This document shows, in pieces, positions 62,539-64,000 of a stretch of DNA of 64,000 bases. The stretch covers positions 1 to 64,000 of the forward strand of contig DAOUMV010000020.1 of the NCBI GenBank assembly GCA_034408935.1. The letters run 5' to 3'. Numbering within the stretch: the stretch's first letter is position 1; each line of letters starts with the position of its first letter. The stretch comes from DAOUMF01 sp034408935 (GTDB taxonomy: Bacteria; Chloroflexota; Dehalococcoidia; SM23-28-2; RBG-16-64-32). The notes under the pieces are model-generated. The model was not told the DNA's origin, did not search any database, and worked only from the letters and a program-made list of their open reading frames with translations. The position numbers were made by a program, and so were the translations under genes.

Positions 62539-63776
62539 TCAAGCTGCCAGCGATCCTCCGAGCGGACGGCCTGCGCGCGCGCCTCCAGTGGGGGCGGCTT
62601 CTCACCCCCCTCACCTTCTTGCTCATCACCGTGGCCATCATCGTGATCCCTGCCGAGCGCTCCGGCTGGGATTTCCACGTCGACCTGCAACTTGGGGTGA
62701 TCCCGACCTTCGGCGGCGGCGTCATCAACTTCCTTACCTTCTTCGCCACCTTCGTTGCCATCTACGGCCTCCTGACCCTGGGTCTCAACGTTCAGTGGGG
62801 CTACACTGGCGTCTTCAACTTCGGGGTCATGGCCTTCTTCCTGGTCGGTGCCAACGTCGCCGCCATCATCACCAAACCTCCCGCCAGCGGCGAGTTCGTT
62901 GAGTACGTGGGAGGTTTCGGCGATGCGCTCGACATCATACCGGCCCTGGACAGCGGTGAGTGGCTTCCTTTCTTGGTTGGCATAGTCGGCGCCGCCGCCG
63001 CCTGCGGCGTGCTGGCCTTCCTTCTGTCCATACCTATGCTTCGCCTGCGAGAAGACTACCTCGCCATTACGACCATCGGCATCGCAGAACTCCTGCGCCG
63101 GATCACCATCGAGGAGCGTTGGCTCGTCAACGGCACCCGCGGTCTCCCGGGCATCCCGCGTCCCCTTAGCGGCTGGGTCGGGCAGGACGAGTACAGATTC
63201 GTCATCTTCGGGATCGCCCTCGTTGTCCTAGTCCTCGTCTTTCTGGCCGTTGAGCGGGGAATTCGCTCACCCTGGGGTCGCGTCCTCCGCGCCCTGCGTG
63301 AGGATGAGCTCACCACCGCCGCCAGCGGCAAGAACGTCTTCGCCTTCAAGTCCCAGGGGTTCGTCCTGGGAGCGATGATCATGGGCATCGGTGGTGCCAT
63401 GTACGGCTACGCTAACAGTTCCATCTCCCCCGACACCTTCACCCATTTCTTCGCCACTTTCATCTTCTGGGCCATGCTCATGACCGGTGGCAGCGGCAAC
63501 AACAAGGGCGCCATCCTCGGCGCCTATGTGGTCTGGGGCCTCTGGAACATCACCCTGCAGCTTCAGGGATACGACCTCCCTGCCGCCATCAATACCCGTA
63601 TCTTCTTCATCCGCGACTTCGTGCTTGGCGCCCTCATCGTCATCGTCCTCCTCCTGCGTCCGCAAGGTCTCATACCGGAAGAACGGCGGGTCTCCATCTG
63701 GGTTGAGCGCCATACCAGGCGTCAAGGCGATCCGGCCCCGCCGCGGGAACAGACCGAAGCATCGCCCTCGGACTAG
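62535..63776 (+). CDS. livM: Branched-chain amino acid-type permease LivM
   Basis: 413 residues, nine or ten TM helices. LTLGLNVQWGYTGVFNFGVMAFFLVGAN is the LivM signature and SPWGRVLRALREDELTTAASGKNVFAFKSQGFVLGA the coupling loop. A hydrophilic tail ends the protein. Last of four overlapping or near-adjacent liv genes; a strong hairpin follows 26 bp later. Confidence 0.95.
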   Translation: MIKLPAILRADGLRARLQWGRLLTPLTFLLITVAIIVIPAERSGWDFHVDLQLGVIPTFGGGVINFLTFFATFVAIYGLLTLGLNVQWGYTGVFNFGVMAFFLVGANVAAIITKPPASGEFVEYVGGFGDALDIIPALDSGEWLPFLVGIVGAAAACGVLAFLLSIPMLRLREDYLAITTIGIAELLRRITIEERWLVNGTRGLPGIPRPLSGWVGQDEYRFVIFGIALVVLVLVFLAVERGIRSPWGRVLRALREDELTTAASGKNVFAFKSQGFVLGAMIMGIGGAMYGYANSSISPDTFTHFFATFIFWAMLMTGGSGNNKGAILGAYVVWGLWNITLQLQGYDLPAAINTRIFFIRDFVLGALIVIVLLLRPQGLIPEERRVSIWVERHTRRQGDPAPPREQTEASPSD

Positions 63777-63802
63777 AACGTCGCTGGCAATTGCAAAGGA
63801 TA

Positions 63803-63828
63803 AGGGGCCTCTCTCTCGAGAGGCCCCT
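63803..63828. terminator. Bidirectional terminator hairpin after livM
   Basis: Perfect 11-bp stem AGGGGCCTCTC/GAGAGGCCCCT with loop TCTC. It lies between the liv operon and a convergent gene. No long T tract follows on either side. Confidence 0.7.
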
Positions 63829-63878
63829 GGCTCGCTTCTGTTCCCGGCCCAGCCGTCGAGCGGGACCGGCTCAGTATC

Positions 63879-64000
63879 CTATTCGATCTCGGTAACCTCG
63901 CCCGTGTTCAGGTCGACCTTGTACACTGCGTCGGTCGGCAGGTCCTCGGTGGCGGCGTCCACATGCCAGGTCTCGATGGCGCCGATCAGCACGTCGCCAT
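63879..64000 (-). CDS. C-terminal end of a convergent gene, function unknown
   Basis: The minus strand reads GDVLIGAIETWHVDAATEDL…VYKVDLNTGEVTEIE and stops at 63879. The gene continues beyond the window. The short tail is compatible with an extracellular binding or propeller protein, but the family cannot be assigned; it might be a substrate-binding protein, though it faces the liv operon. Confidence 0.6.
   Translation of the reverse strand, partial: GDVLIGAIETWHVDAATEDLPTDAVYKVDLNTGEVTEIE

Overview
The window is GC-rich bacterial DNA with densely packed, mostly cytosolic and membrane genes. It contains 49 protein genes (one cut off by the right edge), two broken or partial genes and three tRNAs. 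There is no rRNA, CRISPR array, intact insertion sequence or prophage. The mix suggests a Chloroflexota-type chromosome, probably the Dehalococcoidia/SAR202 side. Pointers are many SDR and CoA-type enzymes, split MaoC/SDR beta-oxidation genes, lipoproteins with Thr/Pro/Glu-rich linkers, an LPXTG-anchored surface protein (single-membrane envelope), palindromic repeats of the CCTGTCCTGAGCGGAGTCGA type, and ferritin/rubrerythrin-like proteins. The taxonomic call is inference from gene content.

Layout. 1-5 kb (minus): a frameshifted RCK potassium channel, then an AAA ATPase / unknown protein / VWA protein operon. 5-9.3 kb: HypE-like AIR synthase, DedA protein, a propeller lipoprotein, a DUF6391-like protein and tRNA-Arg(TCT). 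9.3-17 kb (plus): a nitrogen-assimilation operon, amt, PII, unknown, flotillin, glnA and a second GS. It is preceded by four GTAAC half-sites spaced exactly 11 bp apart, the architecture of an actinobacterial GlnR operator. 17-21 kb: a remnant gene, a GH31 alpha-xylosidase-like enzyme, an SDR and a MetH-activation-like protein. 21-25 kb: ferritin, ferritin-like protein, thiol peroxidase, rubrerythrin-like protein, DUF4406 and a URO-D family methyltransferase. 25.8-36.3 kb (minus): SDR, dihydroxy-acid dehydratase coupled to a TPP enzyme, a small molybdopterin-domain protein, a 1296-residue LPXTG surface protein with a C39-like protease domain, and an NDP-forming acyl-CoA synthetase subunit.

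36.6-48.5 kb (plus except TetR): a thioester-less alpha-2-macroglobulin with a MEMO-family partner, a TetR/MMPL pair with a clear operator-promoter, and a GS-like ligase with CMD and SDR genes. 48.7-52.4 kb (minus): an SDR, MaoC, D-2-hydroxyacid dehydrogenase and 3-hydroxyisobutyrate-dehydrogenase-like operon. 52.5-64 kb: DUF302, an oligopeptide-type ABC importer, tRNA-His, MgtE, tRNA-Arg(TCG), a small lipoprotein and the livG-livF-livH-livM branched-chain-type importer, closed by a strong hairpin against a convergent partial gene.

The most interesting unit is the nitrogen operon. It combines the GlnR-like box, a PII whose uridylylation tyrosine is phenylalanine, an unrecognised protein and a flotillin inserted between transporter/sensor and two different glutamine synthetases. 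Other items worth following are the unknown gene inside the AAA/VWA operon, the sortase-type protease surface protein and a CTGA start-stop overlap at the dehydratase.
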